Assembly: GCA_900551615.1 (NCBI GenBank)
Contig: URWN01000001.1
Span: forward strand, 62,001 to 126,000
From: an uncultured Clostridium sp.
GTDB taxonomy: Bacteria; Bacillota; Clostridia; TANB77; CAG-508
Direction of reading: 5' to 3'
DNA length: 64,000 nt
Shown here: in pieces, positions 33,979 to 41,898 of the stretch
Layout of the letters: each line of letters starts with the position of its first letter
Position numbering within the stretch: the first letter of the stretch is position 1
Position numbers and translations under genes: made by a program
The notes under the pieces: model-generated
What the model was told of the DNA's origin: nothing
The model's database searches: none
What the model saw: only the letters and a program-made list of their open reading frames with translations

Positions 33979-35517
33979 ATGATATCAAACATAAAAACAA
34001 TTTCATTAACCGGAATAGAAGGAAGTTTAGTTGAAGTGCAAACAGACATAACAGGAGGGCTACCAACATTTGAAATAGTAGGCCTGCCAGATACAAGTGT
34101 AAAAGAGTCAAAAGAAAGAATAAAATCAGCAATAAAAAACTCAAACATAGAATTTCCAAGCAGAAGAATAATAATAAACTTAGCACCAGCAAGTACCAAA
34201 AAAGAAGGAACAAGTTACGACCTACCAATAGCAATAGGAATACTAATAGCTCAAAAAGAAATAATAAACAACAAACTAGAAAACACAATATTTATAGGAG
34301 AATTATCATTAGATGGAAAAATAAACAGAATAAATGGAGTATTACCAATGTGTATAGAAGCAATGAATTTAGGAATTAGAAAAGTAATACTCCCAAAGGC
34401 AAATGAAAGAGAAGCAGCAGTTATACAAAATTTAGAAATAATAGGAGTACAAAATTTACAAGAAGTAATAGACTATCTAAACGGAAATAAAAAAATAGAA
34501 AAAGCACAAATAGACATATTAAAAATATTTAACAAAAAAAGTAAAGGAAAACTAGACTTTTCAGAAGTAAAAGGACAAGAAAATGTAAAAAGAGCATTAG
34601 AAATAGCAGCAGCAGGAGGACACAACTGCATATTAATTGGTCCACCAGGTTCAGGAAAAACAATGATAGCAAAAAGAATACCAACAATATTGCCAGACTT
34701 AACATTTGAAGAATCATTAGATGTAACAAAAATACATAGTATATCTGGTATACTGGACAACAACATAGGAATTGTAACAACTAGACCATTTAGAAGCCCA
34801 CATCACACAATATCACCAACATCAATGATAGGTGGTGGAAGAAATCCAAAACCAGGAGAAATAAGTTTAGCACATAATGGTGTTTTGTTTTTAGACGAAT
34901 TACCAGAATTTAATAGAACCACACTTGAAATACTAAGAGGTCCGCTAGAAGACAAAGAAGTAACAATATCGAGACTATATTCAAAAGTAGAATATCCATC
35001 AAACTTTATGCTTATAGCAAGTATGAATCCATGTCCATGCGGATATTATGGAAGTGAAGAAAAAACATGCAATTGTTCTAAGATAGCAATAGAAAAATAT
35101 CTAAATAAAATAAGTGGACCATTACTAGACAGAATAGACTTACATGTTGAAGTAAAACCAGTAAAATATCAAAAATTAAATTCTGATATAAAACCAGAAA
35201 CATCAAATCAAATAAAATCAAGAGTAAATAAAGCAAGAAGAATACAATACTTAAGATATAAAAATACTGGAATGTATTCAAATGCTGAACTTACACCAAA
35301 AATGATAGAAAAATACTGCAAGATAGACCAACAATCCAAAACAATACTAGAGCAGGCATTTAACAAACTAGGACTAAGTGCAAGAGCATATTCAAGAATA
35401 TTAAAAGTAGCCAGAACAATAGCAGACTTAGAAGAAAAAGAGAACATAGAAAAACAACACATTTTAGAAGCAATTCAATATAGAAATTTAGACAGAAAAT
35501 ATGGAGATAAATTTTAA
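33979..35517 (+). CDS. comM: ComM/YifB family Mg-chelatase-like ATPase
   Basis: A 512-residue protein with the N-terminal LonC-like domain (TGIEGSLVEVQTDITGGLP and the NLAPAST motif), AAA+ domain with Walker A GPPGSGKTM (about 220) and Walker B GVLFLDELPEF (about 300), a Cys cluster in NPCPCGYYGSEEKTCNC, and the C-terminal Mg_chelatase_C domain with RAYSRILKVARTIADLE. In Proteobacteria, ComM is a branch-migration helicase for natural transformation. Here it is joined by one base to dprA, another transformation gene. AAAGGA lies ahead of the ATG. Confidence 0.96.
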   Translation: MISNIKTISLTGIEGSLVEVQTDITGGLPTFEIVGLPDTSVKESKERIKSAIKNSNIEFPSRRIIINLAPASTKKEGTSYDLPIAIGILIAQKEIINNKLENTIFIGELSLDGKINRINGVLPMCIEAMNLGIRKVILPKANEREAAVIQNLEIIGVQNLQEVIDYLNGNKKIEKAQIDILKIFNKKSKGKLDFSEVKGQENVKRALEIAAAGGHNCILIGPPGSGKTMIAKRIPTILPDLTFEESLDVTKIHSISGILDNNIGIVTTRPFRSPHHTISPTSMIGGGRNPKPGEISLAHNGVLFLDELPEFNRTTLEILRGPLEDKEVTISRLYSKVEYPSNFMLIASMNPCPCGYYGSEEKTCNCSKIAIEKYLNKISGPLLDRIDLHVEVKPVKYQKLNSDIKPETSNQIKSRVNKARRIQYLRYKNTGMYSNAELTPKMIEKYCKIDQQSKTILEQAFNKLGLSARAYSRILKVARTIADLEEKENIEKQHILEAIQYRNLDRKYGDKF

Positions 35518-36378
35518 TGGAAATAAGTATATCAGATCCAATATATCCAGAACAATTAAAAAAACTAAAACAACCACCACAAGTGTTATATGTAGAAGGA
35601 AACATGGAACTATTAAAAATGAATCGGAATATCAATAATAGGAACGAGAAAACCAACACAATACGGAGAAAAAATGGCAAAAGAATTTACAAAAGAATTA
35701 AGCCTATATGGATTAACAATTGTAAGCGGAATGGCTGAGGGAATAGATGAAATAGCACACACTACAAGCCTAAAAACACAGGGGCAAACAATAGCAGTAC
35801 TACCATGTGGATTTAACAATATATTCCCAGAAAAAAATAAAAAACTATATAAGCAAATATTAGAAAATGAAGGCCTTGTAATAAGCGAATATAAAGAAAA
35901 TGAAGAGGCAACATATGAGCATTTTTTAGAAAGAAATAGGATAGTAGCAGGTTTATCAATTGGAACATTAGTAGTAGAAGGGGGACATAGAAGTGGTACA
36001 AGTGTTACAGCAAGAATAACCAGAAAGCTAGAAAAAAATGTATTTTGCATACCATCAAGTTTAGACAATCCAAAAGGCATAACACCAAACAGATTAATAC
36101 AACAAGGAGCATTTTTAGTAACAAAACCAGAAGAGATTATAAAAAAATATCCTGAATTAAATTTAAAGAAAAAAGAAATTATAAAACAAAAAGAAAAAGA
36201 AGTTTCGCAGGAATTAAAAGAAATCTATGATATCTTAAGCTATGAAGAACCGAAACATATTAATGCAATAGTAAAAATAACACACATGTCAATTAATGAA
36301 ATAAACTACAAGTTAATGATGCTTGAGCTTGAAGAAAAAATAGTAGCACTTCCAGGAAATAATTATAAAAAATGCTGA
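35517..36378 (+). pseudogene. dprA: DprA DNA-processing protein with an apparent +1 frameshift
   Basis: DprA loads RecA on incoming single-stranded DNA. The first 36 codons read MEISISDPIYPEQLKKLKQP ... VEGNMELLKMN, a normal start. The rest continues one base further on (+1): GISIIGTRKPTQYGEKMA, GLTIVSGMAEGIDEIAHTTS, VLPCGFNNIFPEKNK, SGTSVTARIT and a DprA winged-helix end. The stop TGA in the +1 frame just before ATCGGAA (35623-35629) confines the shift to that point or shortly after. Corrected length is about 286 residues. Apart from this one base the gene looks intact, so a sequencing error, recent mutation or programmed shift are all possible. Its start overlaps the comM stop. Confidence 0.85.
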
Positions 36379-36415
36379 AAATTATTAAACATTATAAGGG
36401 AGAAAAGAAGAAAAT

Positions 36416-36775
36416 ATGAAAATACATATAAAAAAACAATTTGGAAATGCAGGCGAAAATCTTGCAACTGAGTACTTGCAAAAACAAGGATATACTATTT
36501 TAGAAAAAAATTTTTATTGCAAACAGGGTGAAATTGATATTATTGCAAAAGATAAAAATGAAATTGTGTTTATAGAAGTAAAAAGCCGTAGCAATATAGT
36601 ATTTGGCCTTCCATCAGAAGCTGTAACAAAACAAAAAATGAAACATATATTAAAAACCGCTAGATATTTTTTATATAAAAACAAAATGATAAATGAATAT
36701 ATCAGGTTTGATGTTGTGGAAATATTAATAAAAAGTGGAAAATTCAATATAAATCATATAAAACAGATAATATGA
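36416..36775 (+). CDS. yraN: YraN/UPF0102 family nuclease-fold protein
   Basis: A 119-residue restriction-endonuclease-fold protein: GNAGENLATEYLQKQGYTILEKN, then GEIDIIAKDKNEIVFIEVKSR, which carries the D-x(n)-E-x-K active-site pattern, and the final FDVVEI. Its cellular role is poorly known; it is often linked with dprA, rnhB or comM, as here. It is probably in the same transcript as comM-dprA (38-base gap). GGGAGAA precedes the ATG. Confidence 0.93.
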   Translation: MKIHIKKQFGNAGENLATEYLQKQGYTILEKNFYCKQGEIDIIAKDKNEIVFIEVKSRSNIVFGLPSEAVTKQKMKHILKTARYFLYKNKMINEYIRFDVVEILIKSGKFNINHIKQII

Positions 36776-36778
36776 GGT

Positions 36779-36809
36779 ACATTCCCTCCCTTAAAGGGAG
36801 GGAAAATGT
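36779..36809. terminator. Terminator between yraN and a converging gene
   Basis: ACATTCCCTCCCTT and AAGGGAGGGAAAATGT pair almost perfectly. The stop codon of the minus-strand gene lies inside the hairpin. Confidence 0.75.
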
Positions 36810-37174
36810 AGATCTAAAAAAGGAACAAAAGTATAGTAAATCGCGGTAGACACTACCGAATTAAACATGCCATTTGACGGGGTACTAATATCAAGCAATA
36901 GCATCATAAAAGTGGTATCAAGTATCTCAGGATTCTTCTTAGAAAAATTAGCCAATACTTTTCCAAAGAGATGCTTAACATAAAAACAAACCGCTATAAA
37001 AAAATCATCGGACATCTTCTCTGCCGTATCTTTAACTAAACCAGAACATACAGCCGTGGAGACAAAAGATTTTTTGATTTGTTCCCGTCTTTTCTCTAAA
37101 ATATCATCCAATAAATTAGAGGAATCTGTAGTGCAACAAATTACTAAGTACTTAAAATTTTCTGAATCAAACAT
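36791..37174 (-). CDS. Hypothetical protein with atypical codon use
   Basis: A 127-residue protein starting MFDSENFKYLVICCTTDSSN. It is probably soluble, with a Cys pair near the start and hydrophobic segments in the C-terminal half (TTFMMLLLDI, VVSTAIYYTFVPFLDL). I do not recognise it. GGAAGG lies 7 bases before the chosen ATG, so the 12-codon extension upstream is unlikely. Codon use is less A-biased than the neighbouring operons (for example GCG, GTC, ACG), suggesting a different origin. Confidence 0.6.
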   Translation of the reverse strand: MFDSENFKYLVICCTTDSSNLLDDILEKRREQIKKSFVSTAVCSGLVKDTAEKMSDDFFIAVCFYVKHLFGKVLANFSKKNPEILDTTFMMLLLDISTPSNGMFNSVVSTAIYYTFVPFLDLHFPSL

Positions 37175-37318
37175 AATGTTACCTTCCTTTTCTAATGTGC
37201 CTTTATTCAAAGGACTTATTATTTTATAAGGTTACGTTAATTAAAGCATAACAAAATATTCCATAAAAGTCAAATATCTGTATTTAATAATAGTGATAAA
37301 AATACAGAAAACAAAATA

Positions 37319-37347
37319 TTGAATAAAAAAGCAAAAAATGATATAAT
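37319..37347 (+). promoter_or_regulatory. Promoter of rsmA
   Basis: TTGAAT and TATAAT with a 17-base spacer, 80 bases before the start codon. An imperfect hairpin, AGGTTTATAGG ... CCTAAATT, lies in the leader. Confidence 0.6.
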
Positions 37348-37426
37348 ACAAAAGTAAATAAAAAGAAAAAGGTTTATAGGCAAAACCAAATTCAAAAAAC
37401 CTAAATTCAATATACAAGGAACAAAA

Positions 37427-38281
37427 ATGGAAAATATTTTAGAAGAGACAAAATTCATAATGAAAAAATACAACATAAAAGCAAACAAAAACCTAGGACA
37501 AAACTTCTTAATAAACGAACAAGTAGTAAAAAACATAGTAGAATGTAGCAATATAGAAAAACAAGACTTAGTAATAGAAATAGGACCAGGACTTGGAACA
37601 CTAACAAAATACTTACTAGAAAAAGCAGGAAAAGTAATATGCATAGAACTAGACACCAAAATGTTACAAATACTAGAAGACAGATTTTCACTATACAATA
37701 ATTTTGAACTAATAAACAATGACGTACTAAAAGTAGACCTAAAAAATATAATAGAAAAAGAAAAAACAGAAGGAAAAATAAAAAAAGTAAAAATAGTAGC
37801 AAACTTACCATATTACATTACAACACCAATAATAATGAAATTACTAGAAGAAGAGCTAGAATTAGAAAGCATAACAGTAATGATACAAAAAGAAGTAGCA
37901 GACAGACTAATAGCTACACCAGGAGAAAAAAACACAGGAGCAATAACATATGCAGTATATTATTATGCAACATCAGAAGCAATAATGGAAGTACCTAATA
38001 GTTCATTTATCCCAGAACCTGCAGTAACATCAAAAGTAATAAAATTAAATATAAGAAAAGAACCAATTGTTACACCTAAAAACAAAGAAAAAATGTTCAA
38101 AGTAATAAAATGCGCATTTATGCAAAAAAGAAAAACACTATTAAATTCATTGACAAATAATAAAATATTTGAAAATAAAAATCAAGGAATAGAATTATTA
38201 AAATCACTACAAATAAATGAAAACATAAGACCAGAAGAATTAACATTAGAACAATTTGAAAAAATTTCAGATAATTTATAA
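37427..38281 (+). CDS. rsmA: 16S rRNA dimethyladenosine transferase
   Basis: KsgA/RsmA dimethylates two adjacent adenosines in the 3' terminal hairpin of 16S rRNA. The 284-residue sequence shows NKNLGQNFLINEQVVKNIV, the SAM motif VIEIGPGLGTLTKYLLE, ELDTKML, the catalytic NLPYYITTPIIM and the C-terminal AFMQKRKTLLNSL. CAAGGA precedes the ATG. It stands behind its own promoter; the sortase gene follows after 68 bases. Confidence 0.97.
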   Translation: MENILEETKFIMKKYNIKANKNLGQNFLINEQVVKNIVECSNIEKQDLVIEIGPGLGTLTKYLLEKAGKVICIELDTKMLQILEDRFSLYNNFELINNDVLKVDLKNIIEKEKTEGKIKKVKIVANLPYYITTPIIMKLLEEELELESITVMIQKEVADRLIATPGEKNTGAITYAVYYYATSEAIMEVPNSSFIPEPAVTSKVIKLNIRKEPIVTPKNKEKMFKVIKCAFMQKRKTLLNSLTNNKIFENKNQGIELLKSLQINENIRPEELTLEQFEKISDNL

Positions 38282-38349
38282 AAAAAGTTTAAAAATATTA
38301 GTAAATATGTTATAATTTATAAAGGATTGTATTTTATAAGGAGGTTAGA

Positions 38350-39135
38350 ATGAATCAAATTTTAGTTACAGAAAAATTATATATAACACCAGAACTAAAG
38401 AGAAAAAAGAAGATATATAAATTTTATTTTATAATATCACTTTTTGTTGTATGCATTCTAACTTCTCTTTATATATATGCAGAATATGACAGAAATAAAA
38501 GTGCAGCAGCATCAGAACAATTATTAGCTGATATGAATCAAACTTTATCAGAAACCAAAGAAGAAGACACAACAATTGCAAAAGACGATATACTTTTAGT
38601 AGTTTTAGACAATTTAACAGAAGATAAAGATCAGGAAGAAAATATACAATCAAACAATGAAGAAAAAACAAATGTAGCAAATGCAAATAATCAAGCAGAA
38701 TGGAAAACAAATGCAGGAGGTTATAAATATAAAATTATTTCAACAGTAGAAATACCAAAAATAAATGTAAAATATACAGTATTACAAGGTGAAACAGGAA
38801 GCCTAGAAGAAACAGAATCACTACTAAAAAGCTCACCAGTTAAATATCACGGATGTGACCCAAATGAAGTAGGTAATTTCTGTATAGTAGGACATAACTA
38901 TAGAAATAGTAAATTCTTTAGTAAAGTTCCCAATTTAGTAGTTGGAGATACAGTAAAATTAACTGACCTAACAAGAAGAACTATAAATTATGAAGTATAC
39001 GATAAACACACAGTAGATCCTAACGATACAAGCGATACAACACAATTAACAGGAGGAAGAAAAGAACTTACTTTAATAACATGTACAAATGATAGCAAAT
39101 TAAGAGTAATAGTTAGATGCAAGGAAGTAAAATAG
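38350..39135 (+). CDS. Sortase family transpeptidase
   Basis: A 261-residue type II membrane protein: basic N-terminus, transmembrane helix at about 24-43, a Glu/Asn-rich linker, then the sortase beta-barrel (VEIPKINVKYTVLQGETGS). Catalytic residues are visible: His in IVGHNYRNSKFFSKV (about 182), Cys in LTLITCTND (about 247) and Arg in RVIVRC. The spacing resembles class D or E sortases. It would attach LPxTG-type proteins to the wall. No LPxTG substrate is encoded in the window. AAGGAGG precedes the ATG. Confidence 0.93.
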   Translation: MNQILVTEKLYITPELKRKKKIYKFYFIISLFVVCILTSLYIYAEYDRNKSAAASEQLLADMNQTLSETKEEDTTIAKDDILLVVLDNLTEDKDQEENIQSNNEEKTNVANANNQAEWKTNAGGYKYKIISTVEIPKINVKYTVLQGETGSLEETESLLKSSPVKYHGCDPNEVGNFCIVGHNYRNSKFFSKVPNLVVGDTVKLTDLTRRTINYEVYDKHTVDPNDTSDTTQLTGGRKELTLITCTNDSKLRVIVRCKEVK

Positions 39136-39151
39136 TAACAAATACATATAT

Positions 39152-39194
39152 CCCCTCATATAATAAAATAAAAAATATATGAGGGGGTTTTCTT
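39152..39194 (+). terminator. Hairpin with T-run whose 3' arm is the next Shine-Dalgarno
   Basis: CCCCTCATATA pairs with TATATGAGGGG, followed by GTTTTCTT and the TTG start of the M15 peptidase gene. GAGGGGG is both the right arm and the ribosome-binding site. Confidence 0.75.
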
Positions 39195-39876
39195 TTGGCA
39201 AAAATATTAGTATTTAATAATGATACAGATAGAATGGAAACATACTATAGAGGCGAGGCAGAACCAATGCCATATAATACAAATGGAACATTAAGGGTAA
39301 GAGAATTTAGAGGCTCAAGCAAAAGTAATATATTATGGACAACAAAAAGAACAATGCAAAGTTGGAATAGCCAAAGATATATTTTTGGAGCTCCTATACC
39401 AGTAGGTTTTGCATTCAAAAGGCCATATGAAGGAGGACATCGGAAACCAAAGTCAACATTATGCAGGAGTAGCATTTGACGTAGGGCAAACACTAAGCTC
39501 TACACAAAGAACAAGACTATGGAATTCAGCAAAAAATTCAGGAGTATGGTATTATGTTGAACCGATTTCATTAACGCCAACATGGGTACATTTTGATAAA
39601 CGATTTGGAAAACCAGCATGTTCAACTGGTGGATTTCCACAACTAAAAAGAGGAAGTTTAAGCAACTATGTATGTATAGCTCAAGATGATTTAAATACAT
39701 TAGGATTTAGAACAAATGGACTAGACGGAATATTTGGAGCAGCAACTCAAAATGCTGTAATCAATTATCAGAAATCAAGAGGATTAACAGCTGATGGAAT
39801 AATTGGATGTAATACGTGGCGCTCTTTACAAGAAGCTGTTGTAGGAACAGGACCAACAAATACCACAATAAATTAA
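39195..39876 (+). pseudogene. M15-type peptidase with PG-binding domain, apparent +1 frameshift
   Basis: The first frame gives ILVFNNDTDRMETYYRGEAE ... GFAFKRPYEGGH. The frame one base on continues GNQSQHYAGVAFDVGQTLSS, an M15 D-Ala-D-Ala peptidase core with H and D zinc ligands, then TPTWVHFDKRF and a peptidoglycan-binding-1 repeat (AQDDLNTLGFRTNGLDGIFG). Joined, the protein has about 226 residues. The shift lies near ATCGGAA (39439-39445), the same 7-mer as in dprA. It would trim peptide stems in the wall or cortex. The start is TTG with GAGGGGG inside a hairpin. Sequencing error, mutation and programmed shifting remain possible. Confidence 0.75.
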
Positions 39877-39917
39877 AAAATTGCCAAAAGATTTTAACCT
39901 TATTGGCAATTTTTTAT
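39875..39917. terminator. Bidirectional terminator
   Basis: AAAAAATTGCCAA and TTGGCAATTTTTT pair around AAGATTTTAACCTTA, between the M15 gene and the converging XRE gene. Confidence 0.85.
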
Positions 39918-39919
39918 TA

Positions 39920-40258
39920 TTATTCTTCATTCATATTTGTTTCAGCAATTGTTTTTGCAACATTATAAATTAATTTTTGTTTCTCTGGAGAAACACTTTT
40001 AATCAAATCAGTAAATTCTTTATCTAAATAATTTTCAGAACTGCTAGAAGCACCATTTAGTAAATAACCTTCTGAAACATCTAATAAACCACATAATTGA
40101 TTTAATCTTTTTAAATTAATATGAGAATTACCTCTTTCTACTCTACTTAAGAAAGCAACAGAAATATCAATTTTATCTGCTAAATCCTCTTGAGTCATAT
40201 TTTTAGCAAGTCTAGCTTGTTTTATTCTAGAACCAATAACACTATAATCGATTGCCAT
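39920..40258 (-). CDS. XRE-family transcriptional regulator
   Basis: A 112-residue protein with an N-terminal helix-turn-helix (IGSRIKQARLAKNMTQEDLA ... VAFLSRVERGNSHINLKRLNQL), LLDVSEGYLLNG and a short C-terminal helical tail. It belongs to the Cro/C1 group. I chose the ATG because AAAGGATGGTG lies at suitable distance; the annotated upstream ATG would overlap that site. An AACTTATAAGTT palindrome about 120 bases upstream is a candidate operator. The regulon is unknown; the divergent M23 peptidase gene is a possible target. Confidence 0.88.
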   Translation of the reverse strand: MAIDYSVIGSRIKQARLAKNMTQEDLADKIDISVAFLSRVERGNSHINLKRLNQLCGLLDVSEGYLLNGASSSSENYLDKEFTDLIKSVSPEKQKLIYNVAKTIAETNMNEE

Positions 40259-40697
40259 CTTTATCACCATCCTTTCACTTTATTCGCTCCGCTTATTGGA
40301 ACCAAAATTTTTAAATTTTAAGTTCCAAATTTTATAACTTTGCAATTATCGTTCAAATTTATAACAATAATATATCATTTAACTTATAAGTTTTGAAGTA
40401 ACAAAACGAGAAAAATAAACTAATAAATCAATAAAAGCCTAAACAATTAAAAAAATACTTAAAAAGCGTGTCGAAAATTGTAATAATTTAAAATACTAAA
40501 AATAAATTTAAACAAAAATAAAAGAAAAATTATGAAAAAAAGAGTAAAAAAGAGTAAAAATAATAAAAATAAACAAAAATAATAATTAATAACTAGAAAA
40601 AAAAGGAAAAAATAGCAAATAAGGTATACATAATTTGAAAATGAGCAAAATATATAGTATAATAAAAGATGTTCGCGCTTAAGAATTAAAAAGGAGA
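40259..40697. other. 439-bp AT-rich divergent intergenic region
   Basis: It holds GGAAC ... GTTCC around AAAATTTTTAAATTTT near 40300, AACTTATAAGTT near 40379, a TGTCGAA heptamer (Spo0A-box sequence) at 40469-40475, and a duplicated AGAGTAAAAA. I see no open reading frame with a ribosome-binding site and no clear RNA gene. Confidence 0.5.
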
Positions 40698-41666
40698 GTG
40701 GATTATATTAGTATAAAAAAATTTAAGTTTTATACAAAAGAAACATTAAAATTTTTAAATATTGCTTTAATAGCAATTGGTTTTATAATCGCGATAATAT
40801 TAATAAAATATAAACCAATGTATGAAGTAAAGATTTCTGGAGAAAAAGTAGGGTATATAAATAATAAAAAAGCGTTAAATGAATCAATAAAAAATAACAT
40901 AGAAAACTACAGTAACAAAAATGTGGAAAATGTGAAATTAACTACAACTCCAGAATATGAATTAAAATTAGTAGAAAGAACACAACAAGATAATGAAAGT
41001 GATGTAATAATAGCATTGCAAAATGAACTTGAAATAACATATAAATATTATGAAATAGCACATAATGGCAAAGCGATTGAAAGTGTGGCAGACAAAGAAA
41101 CAGCAGAAAAATTAGTAGAAGACATAAAGGAAGTATCAAATCAAAATGTAGAATTAGAAATTAGCGAAAAAACAACTAATAATGAAAAAGATTTAAATGC
41201 AAATACACTTGAAGTTGCAAAAGAAAATATAATAGAAAAGTTAGACATTAAAACAAATACAGAAAATGAAATAACTCAAATAAATGGAATAAAAATAGCA
41301 ACACTACCAGTATCAGGAACAATTTCTTCAAGATATGGGGCTAGTAGTAAAATAAGAGTATCAACACACACAGGATTAGATATAGCAGCAAGTAAAGGAA
41401 CTCAAATAAAAGTAGTTGCAGATGGAAAAGTAACATGTGCTAAATATAGTGGATCATATGGATACTTGGTAAAAGTAGATCATGGAAACGGTGTAGAAAC
41501 TTGGTATGCACATACTAGCAAAATGTATGTAACAGAAGGACAAGAAGTAAAAGCAGGAGATGTAATAGCCCTAGTAGGTAGTACAGGTAATTCAACAGGA
41601 CCACATTTACATTTTGAAATAAGAATTAATGGCGAACATGTAAACCCACAAAAATATTTGTATTAA
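40698..41666 (+). CDS. M23 metallopeptidase with membrane anchor
   Basis: A 322-residue protein: transmembrane helix at about 18-36, a Glu/Asn/Lys-rich linker to about 205, then an M23 (LytM-type) domain with HTGLDIAA, the segment SGSYGYLVKVDHGNGVETWY, and the zinc motif HLHFEI, all ligands present. It could be a wall endopeptidase or the SpoIIQ-type peptidase needed for forespore engulfment; a Spo0A-like box upstream is compatible but weak evidence. The start is unclear: GTG is one base from AAGGAG, and ATT at 40707 has better spacing. It is followed by a terminator and the second palindromic repeat. Confidence 0.85.
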   Translation: MDYISIKKFKFYTKETLKFLNIALIAIGFIIAIILIKYKPMYEVKISGEKVGYINNKKALNESIKNNIENYSNKNVENVKLTTTPEYELKLVERTQQDNESDVIIALQNELEITYKYYEIAHNGKAIESVADKETAEKLVEDIKEVSNQNVELEISEKTTNNEKDLNANTLEVAKENIIEKLDIKTNTENEITQINGIKIATLPVSGTISSRYGASSKIRVSTHTGLDIAASKGTQIKVVADGKVTCAKYSGSYGYLVKVDHGNGVETWYAHTSKMYVTEGQEVKAGDVIALVGSTGNSTGPHLHFEIRINGEHVNPQKYLY

Positions 41667-41673
41667 TATATTG

Positions 41674-41710
41674 AAAAAAGAGGCATTTTATAAAAAATGC
41701 TTCTTTTTAT
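41674..41710 (+). terminator. Terminator after the M23 peptidase gene
   Basis: AAAAAGAGGCATTTT and AAAATGCTTCTTTTT pair around ATAA. The T-run leads into the dispersed palindrome. Confidence 0.85.
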
Positions 41711-41741
41711 ATTCTAGGAAAGTTATCATAGTATGATAACT
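41703..41741. repeat. Dispersed palindromic repeat, copy 2
   Basis: TATATTCTAGGAAA followed by arms GTTATCATA and GTATGATAAC. The palindrome is slightly longer and more perfect than copy 1 at 16193. Confidence 0.75.
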
Positions 41742-41764
41742 TTATGTAGAAAATAAATATGGCA

Positions 41765-41820
41765 GAAATTAGATTTTGTAGCAGTTTGCACTGCGTACAA
41801 AATCTTAATTCTGGTTTTTT
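41765..41820 (+). terminator. Extended hairpin before the adhE promoter
   Basis: AATTAGATTTTGTA pairs with TACAAAATCTTAATT, and inside GCAGT pairs with ACTGC around TTGC; CTGGTTTTTT follows. With over 18 pairs it is a second terminator-like structure after the M23 gene, ending 16 bases before the adhE -35 box. Confidence 0.65.
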
Positions 41821-41835
41821 AATATTATAAAAGAG

Positions 41836-41863
41836 TTGACAAATTTTTCTAATAATATATAAT
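41836..41863 (+). promoter_or_regulatory. adhE promoter
   Basis: TTGACA and TATAAT with a 16-base spacer, 36 bases before the start codon. I saw no Rex-type TTGTTAA-N4-TTAACAA operator nearby. Confidence 0.7.
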
Positions 41864-41898
41864 AAAAAAGGATAAAATAATACCAAGGAGGAAATCTT

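Noticed and set aside
35517..39876. CGG reassigned or unassigned genome-wide
   Set aside because: In the patatin gene at 47093 a CGG falls on the conserved Arg of the RAS motif, which fits normal Arg decoding, and two other small genes also contain CGG. Scarcity plus slippage is a better hypothesis than reassignment.
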